DNA of 64,000 nucleotides from Hypericum androsaemum (Eukaryota; Streptophyta; Magnoliopsida; Malpighiales; Hypericaceae), in NCBI GenBank assembly GCA_963995505.1, contig OZ023192.1, positions 5,997,001 to 6,061,000 on the forward strand. Reading direction: 5' to 3'. Below are positions 1 to 11,559 of the stretch, in pieces. The notes under the pieces are model-generated. The model saw only the letters and a list, made by a program, of their open reading frames with translations, did no database searches and was not told the origin of the DNA. Position 1 is the stretch's first letter. Each line of letters begins with the position of its first letter. The position numbers and the translations under genes are program-made.

Positions 1-114
1 CATCAATAAAAGTTCTCATTTCTCTCCGTGGATGTAGACATTAGGCCGAACCACGTAAACTCTTGCGTCCGTGTTCTTTGCGTATTTTGTTCTCTAGTTG
101 CTGAATTCCTAACA
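1..114 (+). mobile_element. Copia LTR, 3' part (cut by window start)
   Basis: The segment ends in CCTAACA, a typical Copia LTR terminus. Its body (CCGTGGATGTAGAC, then CCGAACCACGTAA) is also recognisable in the LTR at 527-879 and, more distantly, in the LTR near 63.1 kb. No tRNA primer-binding site follows. Polyprotein sequence begins almost at once, so the leader and gag have been deleted. The 5' end lies outside the window, so length and target duplication cannot be checked. Confidence 0.6.
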
Positions 115-526
115 AGGGGTACAAGTATACCGGAGAAGGTGGAGTTCTTCGTGTGAGTAAGAACTCATTAGTGCATATGAAGGCCAAGAAAGAGGTTGGA
201 AATCTGTACGTTTTGCAGGGTTCTACAGTTACAGGGACTGCTGCTGCTGCATCTGGCTCGTTGACAGATTCTGAGAATACCTCATTGTGGCCTATGCGAC
301 TTGGTCACATGAGTGAGAAAGGCATGACCGAGCTGAATAGGAGAGGATTATTATGTGGACAGGGTATTGGGAAGCTGGAATTTTGTGAGCACTGTGTGTT
401 TGGCAAGCAGAAGAAAGTCAGTTTTTAGAAAGATGTACACACTACAAAGGGAAAACTTGACTATGTTCATTCTGATCTTTGGGGACCGTCTCAGGTTGCA
501 ACAAAGGATTGGTCCAAGGTGGAGAT
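115..526 (+). pseudogene. Ty1/copia pol fragment (GAG-pre-integrase)
   Basis: One open frame runs from about 116 to a stop near 428. It shows the GAG-pre-integrase signature, with the LGHMSEKGM motif and the histidine/cysteine zinc-binding segment CEHCVFGKQK. A frame change then leads into the first integrase residues (HSDLWGPS), which stop well before the catalytic triad. Protease, most of integrase, reverse transcriptase and RNase H are all missing. The sequence GGTGGAGAT just before 527 resembles a polypurine tract. This is a large internal deletion derivative that cannot move by itself. Confidence 0.8.
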
Positions 527-879
527 TGTTAGGATTTGTTCCAAATTCCTAATTAGAATAGAACTCTAATTCCTATTGAGGAATATATTGGACTTGTCCT
601 CTATATATAGGAGAGTAGGGGTTAGATGTTCTTTGGTCTGGTCTTGGCTTAATTGATCATGGTAGTATAGGCACGAGAGAGTTAGGCTTGAGGCACCGCC
701 TCGCCTATGGCTTATGTACCATGTATCTCCACATAATATAGTGATGATCGTCTCGGCCCCGTGGAGTAGGTCATTCGACCGAACCACGTAATATCGTGTG
801 TCCTCGATTCTTTCTATCTCTCGTACTACTTGTTATGGGTGTTCAACACATCCGTGTTTACGCTTCCGCTGCCCTAACA
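527..879 (+). mobile_element. Copia LTR (TGTTAGG...CCTAACA)
   Basis: A 353-bp segment with terminal inverted TGTTAGG and CCTAACA lies directly after a polypurine-like tract. A TATA-like CTATATATAG lies near 600-610. It is the 3' LTR of the deleted element on its left. It has diverged from the partial LTR at 1-114, so the insertion is old or the two LTRs come from different copies. Confidence 0.7.
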
Positions 880-1131
880 CAAACTATGAACACAAACTAT
901 GCCAAAGAAAACAGGATTCTTGCACAATATAAGAGAGAAAAAGAAAACAATAAGAATGGCATCTAAGATGAAGGAAGAAGACTTTTCATCTAAGTGATCC
1001 ATACTTTGATCATCAATCCAGCAGCTATGGGATTCCAGACTGAATCAAGCTATTTTTCACTAGAAGCAATTAACTTGTAGGTTACCACACATTCTTTTTC
1101 GTATGTTCCAGCTCATGTCGAGGCAATCGAA

Positions 1132-2397
1132 TCACGAATCAGAGTAGGCTGATCGATACATTCCTGCAAGCCTCATGCCAATGTGGGTCATATCTGGCCT
1201 ATCAAAAAAGTTGTCTCTGGTGCACTGAAGTGCAAGCATCAGGACTTCTTCGAATTGTCCGTCTTTCCCAGGCCACGGTCCATCTGCAGATAGTCTGGGA
1301 TCTAAGATCTCATCAAATCTCTGATTCTCCATGCAGTCTCTGGCATCCAACTTTAGGCACCGTCGTTTACCATAATTGTACCATGCATTTGCCTTTGGCC
1401 CGCTTAGGAGATTAAGTAGCGTAACACCGAAAGCATAAACATCAACCTTCACACTCAACTGGCCTTTCGTAAGATATTCAGGTGCAACATCTCCACCTGA
1501 TCCCACAACCGGTTGGTTTTCTATGAAAGGTTCTGCTTCAGGCATAAACATACATAACTCAAAGTTTAACAGCTTGATGACACCATTCTCCTTATCTAGG
1601 ATTATAAGTGGCCGGGGGAACGCAGTGTGAAGGTAAGCCACAATGTTGCTGAGATCAACTGCAATCTTGAGTCTAAGTTTCCATGGTAACTCATTGAACC
1701 GGGCTGTTCTATAATACTCAGGATCAAGATAACCAATTGTTCCTACAATCGGTTGGTCCACGATGAAAGGTTCTTCTTCAGACAGAAACATACATAACTC
1801 AAAATTGCACAGCTTGATGACACCATTCTCCTTATCTAGGATTACGTTCGATGGGTTGATATCTCTGTAAACAAGAGGCCGACGCAACGCGGTGTGAAGG
1901 TAAGCCACAATGTTGCTGAGATCAACTGCAGCCTTGAGTCTATGCTTCCATGGTAATGACGGTTGCAGATCATGTCGATTCGAATACGAAGACAGCCCCA
2001 AGCAATCATGCAAAAGTTCCGCGGAATCAAAAGATTCGTAAATAACTCGAGGCACTTGGGTCTCCAAGCAGCATCCTATCGGTTTCAAAACATTCTTATG
2101 GGCGCTTAGCCGAGATGCAACAACAATCCCCCTGACCCAGTTTTCCCAAAATCGACCATTGCACCTCTTCACAAAGACCACCCGACCTTGGATGAAACCC
2201 CTATATAACGAGTCAAATAAGAGTTGTTTTTCATCGAAGTTGTTAGTTGCAATTTCAAGCTCTCGAGCTGAGAAGTGACGAATAGGATTAACCTTCCCGT
2301 CAAACAAAGTGACGGACTCCTCCAATAGCATCCTCCCATTTTTCATAGCCCAACCGGTTTCTTCCTTGCCTTTCTTGTTTCTGAAACATGAAATCAT
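1132..2397 (-). CDS. ZED1-related (ZRK) pseudokinase with internal duplication
   Basis: Single-exon frame of 421 residues from the methionine at 2397; an in-frame ATG 13 codons upstream (2436) makes 434. I prefer the inner start because MISCF and a basic stretch begin ZRK-type proteins. Numbered from the upstream ATG, the protein shows NPIRHFSARELEIATNNF (50-67), the pseudo-VAIK lysine in VVFVKR (86-91), YRDINPSNVILD in place of HRD (190-201), NFE in place of DFG (211-213), and a C-lobe with VDVYAFGVTLL. The loss of DFG indicates an inactive kinase. Known members of this receptor-like cytoplasmic subfamily act as adaptors that let the NLR ZAR1 sense bacterial effectors at the plasma membrane. 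Oddity: residues about 161-240 are repeated at about 250-320, so the activation region occurs twice and the second copy lacks YRDINPSN. It lies between two Copia elements and may itself be non-functional. Confidence 0.8.
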   Translation of the reverse strand: MISCFRNKKGKEETGWAMKNGRMLLEESVTLFDGKVNPIRHFSARELEIATNNFDEKQLLFDSLYRGFIQGRVVFVKRCNGRFWENWVRGIVVASRLSAHKNVLKPIGCCLETQVPRVIYESFDSAELLHDCLGLSSYSNRHDLQPSLPWKHRLKAAVDLSNIVAYLHTALRRPLVYRDINPSNVILDKENGVIKLCNFELCMFLSEEEPFIVDQPIVGTIGYLDPEYYRTARFNELPWKLRLKIAVDLSNIVAYLHTAFPRPLIILDKENGVIKLLNFELCMFMPEAEPFIENQPVVGSGGDVAPEYLTKGQLSVKVDVYAFGVTLLNLLSGPKANAWYNYGKRRCLKLDARDCMENQRFDEILDPRLSADGPWPGKDGQFEEVLMLALQCTRDNFFDRPDMTHIGMRLAGMYRSAYSDS

Positions 2398-2439
2398 CTT
2401 TTCCCGCACCGTGCAAGGGCCAATTTCATCCAACAAAAT

Positions 2440-3500
2440 GCAAATAGCTGAGCCGAAGCCACGAAGGAAAATGGATTCTAATCCTCAACATCAGTTCACA
2501 AAATAGAGAAAAGATTGATGCATTCAGATACTCAAGCTAGTAGTGGAACATTATATCTTTGTCGTAGAGATGTGATTCATTTCTATACAAAAGAAGAAAC
2601 ACAATTCAAAAGTTCTAATTCGATATTTTTATTCGATTCAAATTTCTAATAATCCACATAATGAGTGTCCGGCGATCAAAAACAATTTGGACAAGAAAAA
2701 TTAATTACCTTGTGGATGGTCGGTCGTGCTTTTTTACTTCCTGATTGTTGGGCCACTGTTTTGAAGTTTCCTAAATTATCTCTGGGGTCTTACTTTTTAT
2801 GTGTGGATCGGGACTCTGATGGCGAAATTGTTGCTATCAATTTCCATTGAAGATCTAGATAGAGGGGGAAAAGCTATACGGAAGACTTTTCTATCATCAA
2901 TTATCAAGTCAACGGGAGGACTTTTTGAAAAAATTCCGACAACTTCCGGGAAGTAACAACCTCTTATTTTTTGTAATTGTTTTTAGGGAAAAAGTTAATT
3001 TTAGTAGCATGTGGTATCACAGATTTGTACTTATTATCCCGTGGTTTATATGCATAGAACGAGTCCAACTTATTTTAACTTTTATCAATAAGAGATCCCG
3101 AACAACTACCCGATTTATTTTAACGAAACGACGTAGTTACATGGACGAATACGTCATATATGCCTGAGATGAATAAATTACTAAATAGTATCACATTTGT
3201 TTATAATTTTTCAAAAAATCCACCTGGGATATCCTCTCTCCCCCTTTCAAAGTCCAATTACCAAATAGTAGTTCAAATTGTTCTTTGGACGAATGAAACA
3301 TCAATAATTTATACTAATTTGAAAAATCATTATTATATGAATAATTTCTAACTCGTTATTCTGGACCTTTGATTTTTTTTTAAATACGACAAATAAAAAA
3401 ACGATACAAGATAAAATATAGAAAATGGAAAAAAAAGAAGAAAAGAAAGTCGGTCTTTGACCAAAAAGAGGAACATACGGTGGGAGTAGAGGAACGACCG
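2440..3500. other. Intergenic, AT-rich, upstream of the ZRK gene
   Basis: No convincing gene. Short frames here are unlike any family I know. A short phrase, CTTTCAAAGTCCAATT, occurs at about 3243 and again at about 3602, so the next block shares a scrap with this one. The 5' UTR and promoter of the ZRK gene must lie at the left end, but no clear TATA box stands out. Confidence 0.5.
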
Positions 3501-3938
3501 GTCATCCGGTTACCTTGTCCTTGCCGAGTCGAGTAGAAAGGGACTTCTCGCTTCTCCCTGGTCTCCCGATTTCGATTCCGAAGAAAAGGATGGAACTTCC
3601 GCTTTCAAAGTCCAATTTGAGTTACTATTTGATGTTTCACCGAGGTCTCGGGCAGCGGAATCCACAGATTTTGCCCGACCTCGATGAGGTTAACATTAGA
3701 GATGGTATTGGCGGCGACGATCTCCGGGTAGGTGACGAGGTTGTGTTGCGTATGGAGCCTGAGAGGCAGTTCGTGAGTTGATCGATGTGATCCGGTACTC
3801 GAGGACGCTCGGAGGATCAATCGGGTCGAGAAACGGAGGCCGGGATGCTAGACGAAGAAGCGAAGGCGAAGTGGTCAGGAGACCCGGTGGCGGCCGTCGC
3901 CTTTGGAAATACACAAGGACCCGGCGCACGCCGGGTCC
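3500..3938 (+). other. GC-richer block of unknown origin
   Basis: A short open frame (3515-3781) encodes 88 residues, including a run rich in D, E and R near its end; I do not recognise it. Base composition changes sharply from the AT-rich DNA on the left. A perfect 10-bp stem with a 2-base loop (GGACCCGGCG / CGCCGGGTCC) sits at 3917-3938 and a second stem (TGTCGGC / GCCGACA) at 3940-3958, right where a Copia LTR appears to begin. Confidence 0.35.
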
Positions 3939-3939
3939 C

Positions 3940-4363
3940 TGTCGGCTGCCGGCCGACACACACTTTTTGCCTGAACTTGGACAAAAATGCCCATGCGTAT
4001 TGGTTTTGACTCCTAGGGTTGTTGGCTCTATAAATACCCATTGTAACTCATTTGTAACCTTGAAGAGAGAGAGTGTGAGGCCATTGTGAGTGGCTAGAGA
4101 GAAAAGAGATAAACTCTAGGTGAGTATGGGTGCCAAAGTGTGGGTTTCTCTTGTATGTATGAGTGAAACACAAGTGCATAGTAAAATCTCTCCTAGCTTG
4201 GTACGCCCCCGGACGTAGATTGTTGTGGATCGAACCGGATAACCAAATAATGCCTCTCCTCTTGTACTTTTCTTTTAGTTTCTTGTGAGTTCGTGCTTCT
4301 CGTTGTGATTATGGTTCGCTTGTGTGTTTGTGGGCATTGTGTGGGTCCTCTCAGTTCCCAACA
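3940..4363 (+). mobile_element. Copia 5' LTR (left boundary uncertain)
   Basis: The right end is clear: CCCAACA at 4357-4363, followed by the primer-binding site TTGGTATCAGAGC at 4365-4377, complementary to initiator methionine tRNA. A TATA box (CTATAAATACCC) lies at about 4028. The left end is placed at the TG at 3940 only by inference, since no matching 3' LTR is present in the window. Confidence 0.6.
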
Positions 4364-6330
4364 ATTGGTATCAGAGCTTGGGTTCAGAGCTTGGTAGGAG
4401 CGGCTATGATGGGTGAAGTGAAATCATCGGTAGAGAAGTTCGATGGCATGGATTTTGCCTTTTGGAAGATGCAAATCGAAGATTACTTGTACGGAAAGGA
4501 TTCACACTTGCCACTGGGTGAGAAGAAGCCGGAAGCTATGAAGGAAAGGAGTCGAAGCTCCTAGACCGCAAGGCCATGAGTGTAGTGCGCCTTTCGTTGT
4601 CTAGGAATATGGCTCTACACACCGTGAAGGAGAAGACTACGAAGGACATGCTAAAGACGTTATCCGATATATATGAGAAACCATCGGCGGTCAACAAGAT
4701 TCATTTGATGAGGAAGCTCTTTAACCATAGGATGGCGGAGGGGGCGATGGTGGCCAAGCATCTCAGTGATTTCAACATGACGCTCTCTTAATTGAGTGCA
4801 GTGAAGATCAACTTTGATGACGAGGTTCAAGCCCTAATTCTATTTAGTTCCTTACTCAACAGTTGGAGTGGCACGGTCATGGCGGTGAGTACCTCACCGG
4901 AGAAGGTAACACTCAATTTTGATGAGGTGAGGGACTTAATCATGAGCGAGAAGATTCAAAGAAAAGAGTTCGTGTAGCCTCAAGTGCGGCATTGAGCACG
5001 GGTAATAGGGGGAGGTCCGAGTATAAGTTAAAGGGGAAGAAGGAATGGAGGAGGTCCAAGTCCAAGACGAAGGGTGAGTCGAAAAAGGATAGGAGTTCCG
5101 TTCAATATTGGAATTAGGAGAAATACAATATTTGTAGGGACCAATGCATGGCACCAAAGAAGAAGGATGACAAGTTGGCTAACACCATGAAAAAGATCAT
5201 GGAGAAGCCTTGGTTTTGAGCATGGGAATCCCGTTAGAAGCATGAGTTTTGGATTCGGGTGCCTAATTTCATTCTTGTAGTGACGTAAGTATGATAGAGA
5301 GGTACACCCCGGCCAACTTGGATAAAATCTATCTAGCCGACGATGAGATTTTGGATGTTGTGGATAAAGGAGATGTGAGAATCCACACTCCAAATGGATC
5401 GGTGTTATTGTTGAAGAGCGTAAGGCATGTTCCGGAGTTGAAGAGGAATTTGCTATCCATAAGGCAACTTGATGATGAGGGTTACACGGTGACCTTTAGT
5501 TGCAAGACATGGAAAATCATAAAAAGAGCTATGGTGGTGGCTCAAGGTGAGAAGGAAGGGACATTGTACATGACAAAGAACACCAATAGCATCAATTTAG
5601 TGGGAGCTACAGATGATGCTGGCTTATGGCATACTCGCCTAGGCTATATGAGTGAGAAGGGAATGCGGGTGCTACAATCGAATGAGAAGCTACCGGGCCT
5701 CAAGATCGTGGATGTGAGTCTTTGCGAGAATTATGTTCTTGGGAAGCAAAAGAGAGTGAGCTTCTCGAGAGGTGGCAAGCCCGAGTTGGTCCAAAGTGAC
5801 TTGAGGGGACTGGCACCATGGCGTCCTTAGGTGGTTCTTTGTACTGCATGAGCTTCATCAATGATTCTAGAGGAAGTTGTGGGTCTACTTCTTGAAACAT
5901 AAGTCTGAAGCCTTTGATGCATTCAAGATGTGGAGAGCCCTTGTGGAAAATAAGACGGCTCTTAAGGTGAAGTGCTTGAGATCCAATAATGGCGGAGAGT
6001 ACGAGCTTCAAGAGTTCAAGGATTACTGTGCAACGAATGTGATTCGTATGGAGAAGACAGTAGCTGAAACTCCTCAACAAAATGGCATCGCGTAGAGGAT
6101 GAATAGGATAATCAACAAGAGAGCTAGGGCCATGAGGTTGAAGTGTGGCATACCAAAGATGTTTTGGATGGATGTAGTAAACACCGCAGCTTTCTTGATC
6201 AATAGAGGATCATCAAGCCCTTTGGAGAACAGTATATCAGAGGAGGAAAAATTAGAGTAGGATGGCTTGAAGAGAATGATTTTTTGTAGTGTTCCAAATG
6301 AGAACATGTTTATGCTACTTTTAGAGGTTG
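4364..6330 (+). pseudogene. Degenerate Ty1/copia gag-pol
   Basis: The coding remains follow the usual order but are split over several frames. Gag begins near 4406-4409 with a UBN2-type start (KFDGMDFAFWKMQIEDYL) and continues through 4576-4977. An aspartic-protease-like and GAG-pre-integrase stretch lies at 5291-5830 (LLSIRQLDDEGY, then LWHTRLGYMSEKGM). The integrase core is at 5877-6240, with SNNGGEY and TPQQNGIA visible. Stops occur at about 4561, 4789, 4975, 5828 and 6093. The element stops inside integrase near 6330; reverse transcriptase, RNase H and the 3' LTR are absent. It cannot transpose on its own. Confidence 0.85.
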
Positions 6331-6459
6331 GCACCACCAAGTGATGCCATTTCATCACCCAAGAAGTTCATGGAACAATCTTCAAAGGTGGTTAATGGGA
6401 GGGTCACTTCCCTTGAATTTTAAACTCAAGGGACACAAATTTTTAAATGAAACAAAGGC

Positions 6460-6632
6460 TACCGGCGTGGCCTTCCTCGCAACTGGCGTGGCAATTTTTG
6501 GAAAAAACCATGAAAAAGGCCACCATCGGCGTGCCCTTCCCCACCACCGACGTGGCAATTTTCAGAATTCCACAGAAAAGTCACTGCCAGCATGGCATTT
6601 TCCACCACGGGCGTGGCAACTCTCGGAAAGCT
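6460..6632 (+). repeat. Degenerate GGCGTGGC-containing repeats
   Basis: The octamer GGCGTGGC or close variants (GGCGTGCC, GACGTGGC, AGCATGGC) recurs about six times in 170 bp, often with CAATTTT or a CACC tract next to it. It follows directly after the broken Copia integrase. Both strands are open in more than one frame here, but this looks like a by-product of the repeat rather than a gene. Confidence 0.5.
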
Positions 6633-6639
6633 GTAGATC

Positions 6640-7160
6640 GTGAAATTTTCTTTTCGAAAATATATTATAATAGCGAAACGAATAAAAGAGTCAAAAGTCA
6701 TGCTTCTTTGAAAATATCTAATACCTATCTGGAACTTCTCGCTGATGAAAATTGAAATAAGTTAGATTCATTCTATGCATTTTAAACTACAAGATAGTCA
6801 AGTGCAAATTTATGATATCACATAGTATGAATCCCTTGTTTTTATAGTGGAGGGCCAAATTTTATTTAAAAATAATTTTTTAATGGTTTAAAATTATTAT
6901 TTTTTAAAGATATGTTAACACTATTCACTGGGAAATCTACTAGCTATTTAACACTAATACATTGATTTCATTTTTTTGGAAAATTTCGTTGGTATTTTTA
7001 AGCGTTTATCTCTATATTTTTCACTTCCAAATTTTCATAAAGCAATCTCATTATTTTAAGTATAATTTAAGAGCTGTCAATTAGAAATTTTTGTCAAAAC
7101 TCGTCATGATCTTCCTACTTTATATTTGATTAGTACACTGTGCAATATGTTGGAAGACAT
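6640..7160. other. AT-rich intergenic sequence
   Basis: Nothing recognisable. Long A/T runs and no open frame of interest. Confidence 0.5.
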
Positions 7161-7388
7161 TTAAATAGACGTTTTTAATAAGTTTTTCACTCTTCTCTTT
7201 TTTTTCATTCTAATTTGATGATAATCACTTTTCAAATCAATCGTAGAAAAAATACAAAATCTATACAGTTTATCCAATATATTATCTAAATCAGGAATAA
7301 GACGATCATATTTTATCGTCATGTCATTGATGGTTAGACAATCAACAAAAATTCTCCACGTTCCATCCTTATTTGGAGAACTACTCAT
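7161..7388 (-). pseudogene. Ty3/gypsy reverse transcriptase fragment
   Basis: A 75-residue minus-strand frame keeps the pattern of gypsy RT block 1-2: NKDGTWRIFVD, then a variant of the I-P-x-(I/L)-D motif, then FSTIDLKSDYHQIRM. The residues before it carry stops, and the YxDD catalytic motif downstream is missing. It is a short old fragment with no LTR nearby. Confidence 0.75.
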
Positions 7389-7399
7389 TAATATTTAAT

Positions 7400-8950
7400 A
7401 GCCCCGACAATATCCGTCTATCAATACAGGTTCAAACACAGTAACAGTCTGGCAAATTTAACTTTTTGTCTAGCATCGTGTAGCCTGAGCAGGGGCGGAA
7501 TTTTATAATACTCCCATTCAAACGATGACATCGACGCTGTATTATATATACTGAGGGCCGTATCCCTTACCTTGTATTCGTGTGATTAATTAATACAAAA
7601 ATGGAGCCAATTATTGTCCTTTTCAATAAAAATATTGGTTCAGTCAAATGCAATGTAGTTACACAATTTTTGAAGGTTTTGTAATCGAATCTCAATAAGC
7701 AGGTAGGAGCTGGTGGAGCTAACCGGACCCAAACTATAATTGTTACGACGTAAAATATTGTTCAAAAAGTTGACATTTGTTCGGGTTCAAGGGACATCGG
7801 TCGGCGTGTTTGAATTGTGTGCTTCGCAACATTAATACGAGAAAATTATACGAGACCTGCGGCTATTATTAAACATGAGTTTAATATGTTTCTTATTTTG
7901 TTGAGGGCTGTTATTAAGCGTTGAGAGCTGTATCTCTTACCTTTTTTCTTAACACGGTAGGAAGACTTGCGAGAGCAACCTTATTAATCGAGAAAATTTA
8001 GCAGTCGTGTTATAAATAACATGTACATATCAATTATTATTAATAAAATTTTCTCAATAAAAAAATTTTGTTTGGGTCATCTCAAATTCTTAACTATTAT
8101 TAAACTCGTGTGTAATAGGTTTCTTATGTCGCATATAAACTAGGGTCTGGTGGCTAAGATTCCGTTGCCTTATACTTTAGGGGTTTATGTCACGATCATT
8201 TGACCTCGTTTATGTATCTTCACATATTAAGATTATTTGTTTGGTAAGTAAATTTGCATTAATAAACACTTCCAGGAAGAATCTTTTAGAGTCAAGAATG
8301 AATGAATAAAATTACACAAAGTATGCAATTCTATTCTAATTCAAACTATTAGATTTGATTAAAAAAAAGTCCTTATTATATATGTCTTTGGTGGCATCGA
8401 ACTAAAAAAGAGCCTCTCTCAATCTTGGATATCATATACTTTCTGTTATGAATATTTTATATCTATGTTTTATCCACTATAATTTATATACTCGTACATA
8501 CAATTATCCAAATTTAATACCATGCCATTATCAACTATAATTTTTTTTTTGTCAAGGTAGAATTTTATTGCCTCACGCATAAACACAATAACACCGATTG
8601 TGCGACGGGTTGCACAAAAAGAAAAGCAACCTGGAACTTATCAACAAAAAAGAAAAAGAAAAGAAGAGCAACCTGGACGCAAACATGTGTGGACTCCAAA
8701 TTAAATTATCAAATATAATTATAAGCGCCAACGAAAAAAGACACAAATTAAAGAAGCCAAGCGAATCAAACAATAAAACCATTCAAACATTTTCATGACA
8801 TGTGATCTACTTGGTGAATCTCTGTATCAATTTGTGACTCGGGCAACTCTCCAATCTTTTGCATTTATAAGATTTTAAAACAAAATATTTTTAAATAAAT
8901 TTAAATCTCTTATCACTTGTACCAATTGTGTTGGTACATTCGATCTACAA
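7400..8950. other. AT-rich intergenic with diverged short repeats
   Basis: Two partial repeats are visible. The phrase CTATTATTAAAC...TTTCTTAT occurs at about 7863-7897 and 8093-8128. GAGGGCCGTATCCCTTACC at about 7553 resembles GAGAGCTGTATCTCTTACC at about 7922. A poly-T followed by AATTTTATTG at about 8545-8572 looks like the reversed 3' end of a LINE. No gene is supported. Confidence 0.4.
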
Positions 8951-11406
8951 TTAAGATCTCAGAAAATCTATCAAATCATTCAACGATTTGTAGGAGGATC
9001 CACTCTCCTTGACACTAAGATCAAACTTCTCCTTCAAATCCATTGCCCTCCTTCTAAGCTCCTCCCCTTCTGCATCGACCATGATCCTTCTAATGGCACT
9101 CTCAACCTCTCCTCTTCCAAACCCATCCTCCACCTCAAACCCCACACCAAAAACATGGCTCACCAACCTCGAATTCACCATCTGGTCCCCGAAACAAGGC
9201 CTGCATATCATCGGAACACCCTCGGATATACTCTCGAGCGTCGAATTCCACCCGCAATGGCTCCAAAACCCTCCAACTGCACGATGGGCTAGCACCAACT
9301 TCTGTGGCGCCCATTTCACAATGTACCCTCTTCCTCGCCCTCCAACGAGCCCCGTGAAGCTCTCGGGAAACGAGGCGAGTGGATCGCAACCCGCCTCGCC
9401 CCTGATCACCCACAAAAAGGGCTGACCACTGCTCGCCAGGCCCCGAGCCATCTCCTCCATCTCCTTCCCTTGCATGGACGCCATGCTCCCCAAGCTGACG
9501 TAGACGACCGAGTTAGGGTTTTGCCTGTCCAGCCATTCCATGCAGGTTGTGTCTTCTTCGAAGAAGTTGGTGTTCGTTGGTGGAGCTATCTTGTGCAATG
9601 GGCCAATGGAGAAAACCGGAGAATTGGAATGGAGAGATTCCATTAATTTTGAAAGAAATGGTTTCTCCAGGCATTCCAGTGTGTTCAATAGGATTGCTGA
9701 AGATGACAGGGTGGTGTTGCTTTGAGAGGCCAGCCATGAGAGATCATCCTCGTTGAAGTCTCTAACTGGTATATCCTTGAACCTTATTGGATGGAGCTCA
9801 GGCACAAGGTCGTCTAATTTTGAATCTGCTTGTAAAAATAATTAATCATTGTATGAGTTTAGGTAATGTAATTGTAAATTGGGAAAAGTTTGGACAGTGG
9901 ATCTTGAAATTCTATACCAAGAAAAAATACTTTTTTTTAGAAAATTACTAGAATGTAACTCGGGGTTTTTTTTGTGTGGAATAATTAATCATTCAAAATT
10001 TTCAATCGACACAATTCTCAAATTTTTGGAAAATTAAAGTAATTTTTGTTTTATTCATATGAGTTGCTATCCAACATCTATTTGGACGACTAATCAAAAT
10101 TCGAATTGGATAAATTTTTAAATGATAAAAAAATTATACTAATAAAGTATTTAGCACTATTACCTTACTAATCACTTCAATTGGACTTGGAAAAAAAAGA
10201 TAGAAAATTAATTTTAAAATGCCCTTTAAGATTTATTGATAGCTATCCCGGGTCGCGCGTCATTGTTGCTTTGACTTTTCCTTAGAAATAGTGGTCTTAC
10301 CTGTTAAGCTTCTAGAGCATTGACCGTTGAATAATTGACGATAAATCTTTTTAAAAAAACAATTGTGAGAGTATTAATATAGTAATTTTTATTTGTAGTA
10401 ATATTACATTATTGATTTCTCAATAAAATTGTCGTCAAAAATATTTCTCAATAAAATTTAATAAAAAAATAAAATTTGTGAGTTCTACCATAAATTAATA
10501 AATTGATGTGATCTTTTTTTGCGTTAAAATTGATGTGATCTTAGCTTTCAACAAAAATGTGATCTTAACATTGAATATAAAGAATCGTACTTGTACAAAA
10601 TCAATGTAAAATTTTCCAATTATGCAAAAAATACAGTTCACAGCTTCAAAAGACGTGTAGCAAATTGTCAAAACTAACAACACTTGTACCATTCACATGG
10701 AAAAGTCTTCTTCTTATAAATGCGCCAACTAATAGAGTCCCAAGAATTTGGAACTACTCTGGATAAGAAATCTCTTGATCCGAATAACACCACACAAAAA
10801 AAAGGGACACGACTATATGTGGCCAAAAATATATCATAAAATTAATCAGCTCTTGACCGTAAAAGATTACAGCAAATACATATAATCATAATTAAGTTAA
10901 CATCAGAACATATTTTGTGAAAAATAATAATTACCTTTCATCTTGAGGCTGGGAAGTAAATGGTACATCAACAAGTTGGTAGCTGACCCACAACTCATGG
11001 AGATACTTTGAAGCTTCAGCTGATTAGCAACAGATTCTACAAAATGCATCAATCCATCATAGATTATACAAACTGGGTGGTGCATAGAATTATCTTCTTC
11101 CTCTTCTTCTTGCATGATTTTAGTGACATGTTCAAGGAGAGGAGCTTCACAAGTTGACTTAAGAGCTGACATGAAGGACACAAGCCCATCTGGAGGTGGG
11201 TCAAGGCTGGTCAGACCATAGGGTAAGGGTAAGAAATTGAGGTGAGGATGGTTTATAGAATTGGGAGAATTAAAATGGGTGTGTGCAATTGTTATTGAGA
11301 AACCTCTAGAATTGAGTATTTCTCCTAATTGAAGCATTGGTGTTATGTGGCCTTGTAGTGGAAAAGGGATTAGCACCAGCTTGCGGCTTCCCTTGAGGTT
11401 TCTCAT
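8951..11406 (-). CDS. UDP-glucosyltransferase, UGT76-like, two exons
   Basis: Exon 1 is 11406-10935 and exon 2 is 9828-8951, joined in phase 1 across a 1,106-bp GT-AG intron; 449 residues, normal for the group. Exon 1 holds the acceptor domain with catalytic histidine H20 (FPLQGHITPML) and the partner aspartate D117 (IIYDGLM). Exon 2 holds the 44-residue PSPG sugar-donor box at about 330-373, starting WAPQ, with HCGWNS and ending FGDQ. The final glutamine favours UDP-glucose. The product is a cytosolic GT1 enzyme that glucosylates a small lipophilic acceptor. UGT76 members act on cytokinins, flavonoids, terpenoids or N-hydroxy-pipecolate, and the acceptor cannot be read from sequence. The frame is intact and no key residue is missing. 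An EEEEE tract (100-105) is a variable surface loop. Confidence 0.9.
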
Positions 11407-11533
11407 GTTTCTACTGATTTGGATGAGAGAGAGAAAAGAAGAGAGATTTTGTTATTAATTTGTTGGGATTGGAAGGAAATGGCTGGAGAGTTGAAAGGAG
11501 GGAGAGGTGTGGAGAAACCTCATGATTAAGAAG

Positions 11534-11543
11534 ACTATATACG
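11534..11543 (-). promoter_or_regulatory. Putative TATA box of the UGT gene
   Basis: The minus strand reads GTATATAGTC, about 130 bp upstream of the UGT start codon, which suits a plant core promoter with a leader of roughly 100 bases. Assigned by position and motif only. Confidence 0.4.
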
Positions 11544-11559
11544 TCCCCCTTATTTTGGC

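Noticed and set aside
3696..4089. Overlapping R/P-rich frames on both strands
   Set aside because: They follow the GC-rich palindromic block and the LTR; none has a family signature.
9009..9425. 138-codon plus-strand open frame
   Set aside because: Antisense shadow of the UGT second exon, whose minus-strand frame has the PSPG box and catalytic motifs.
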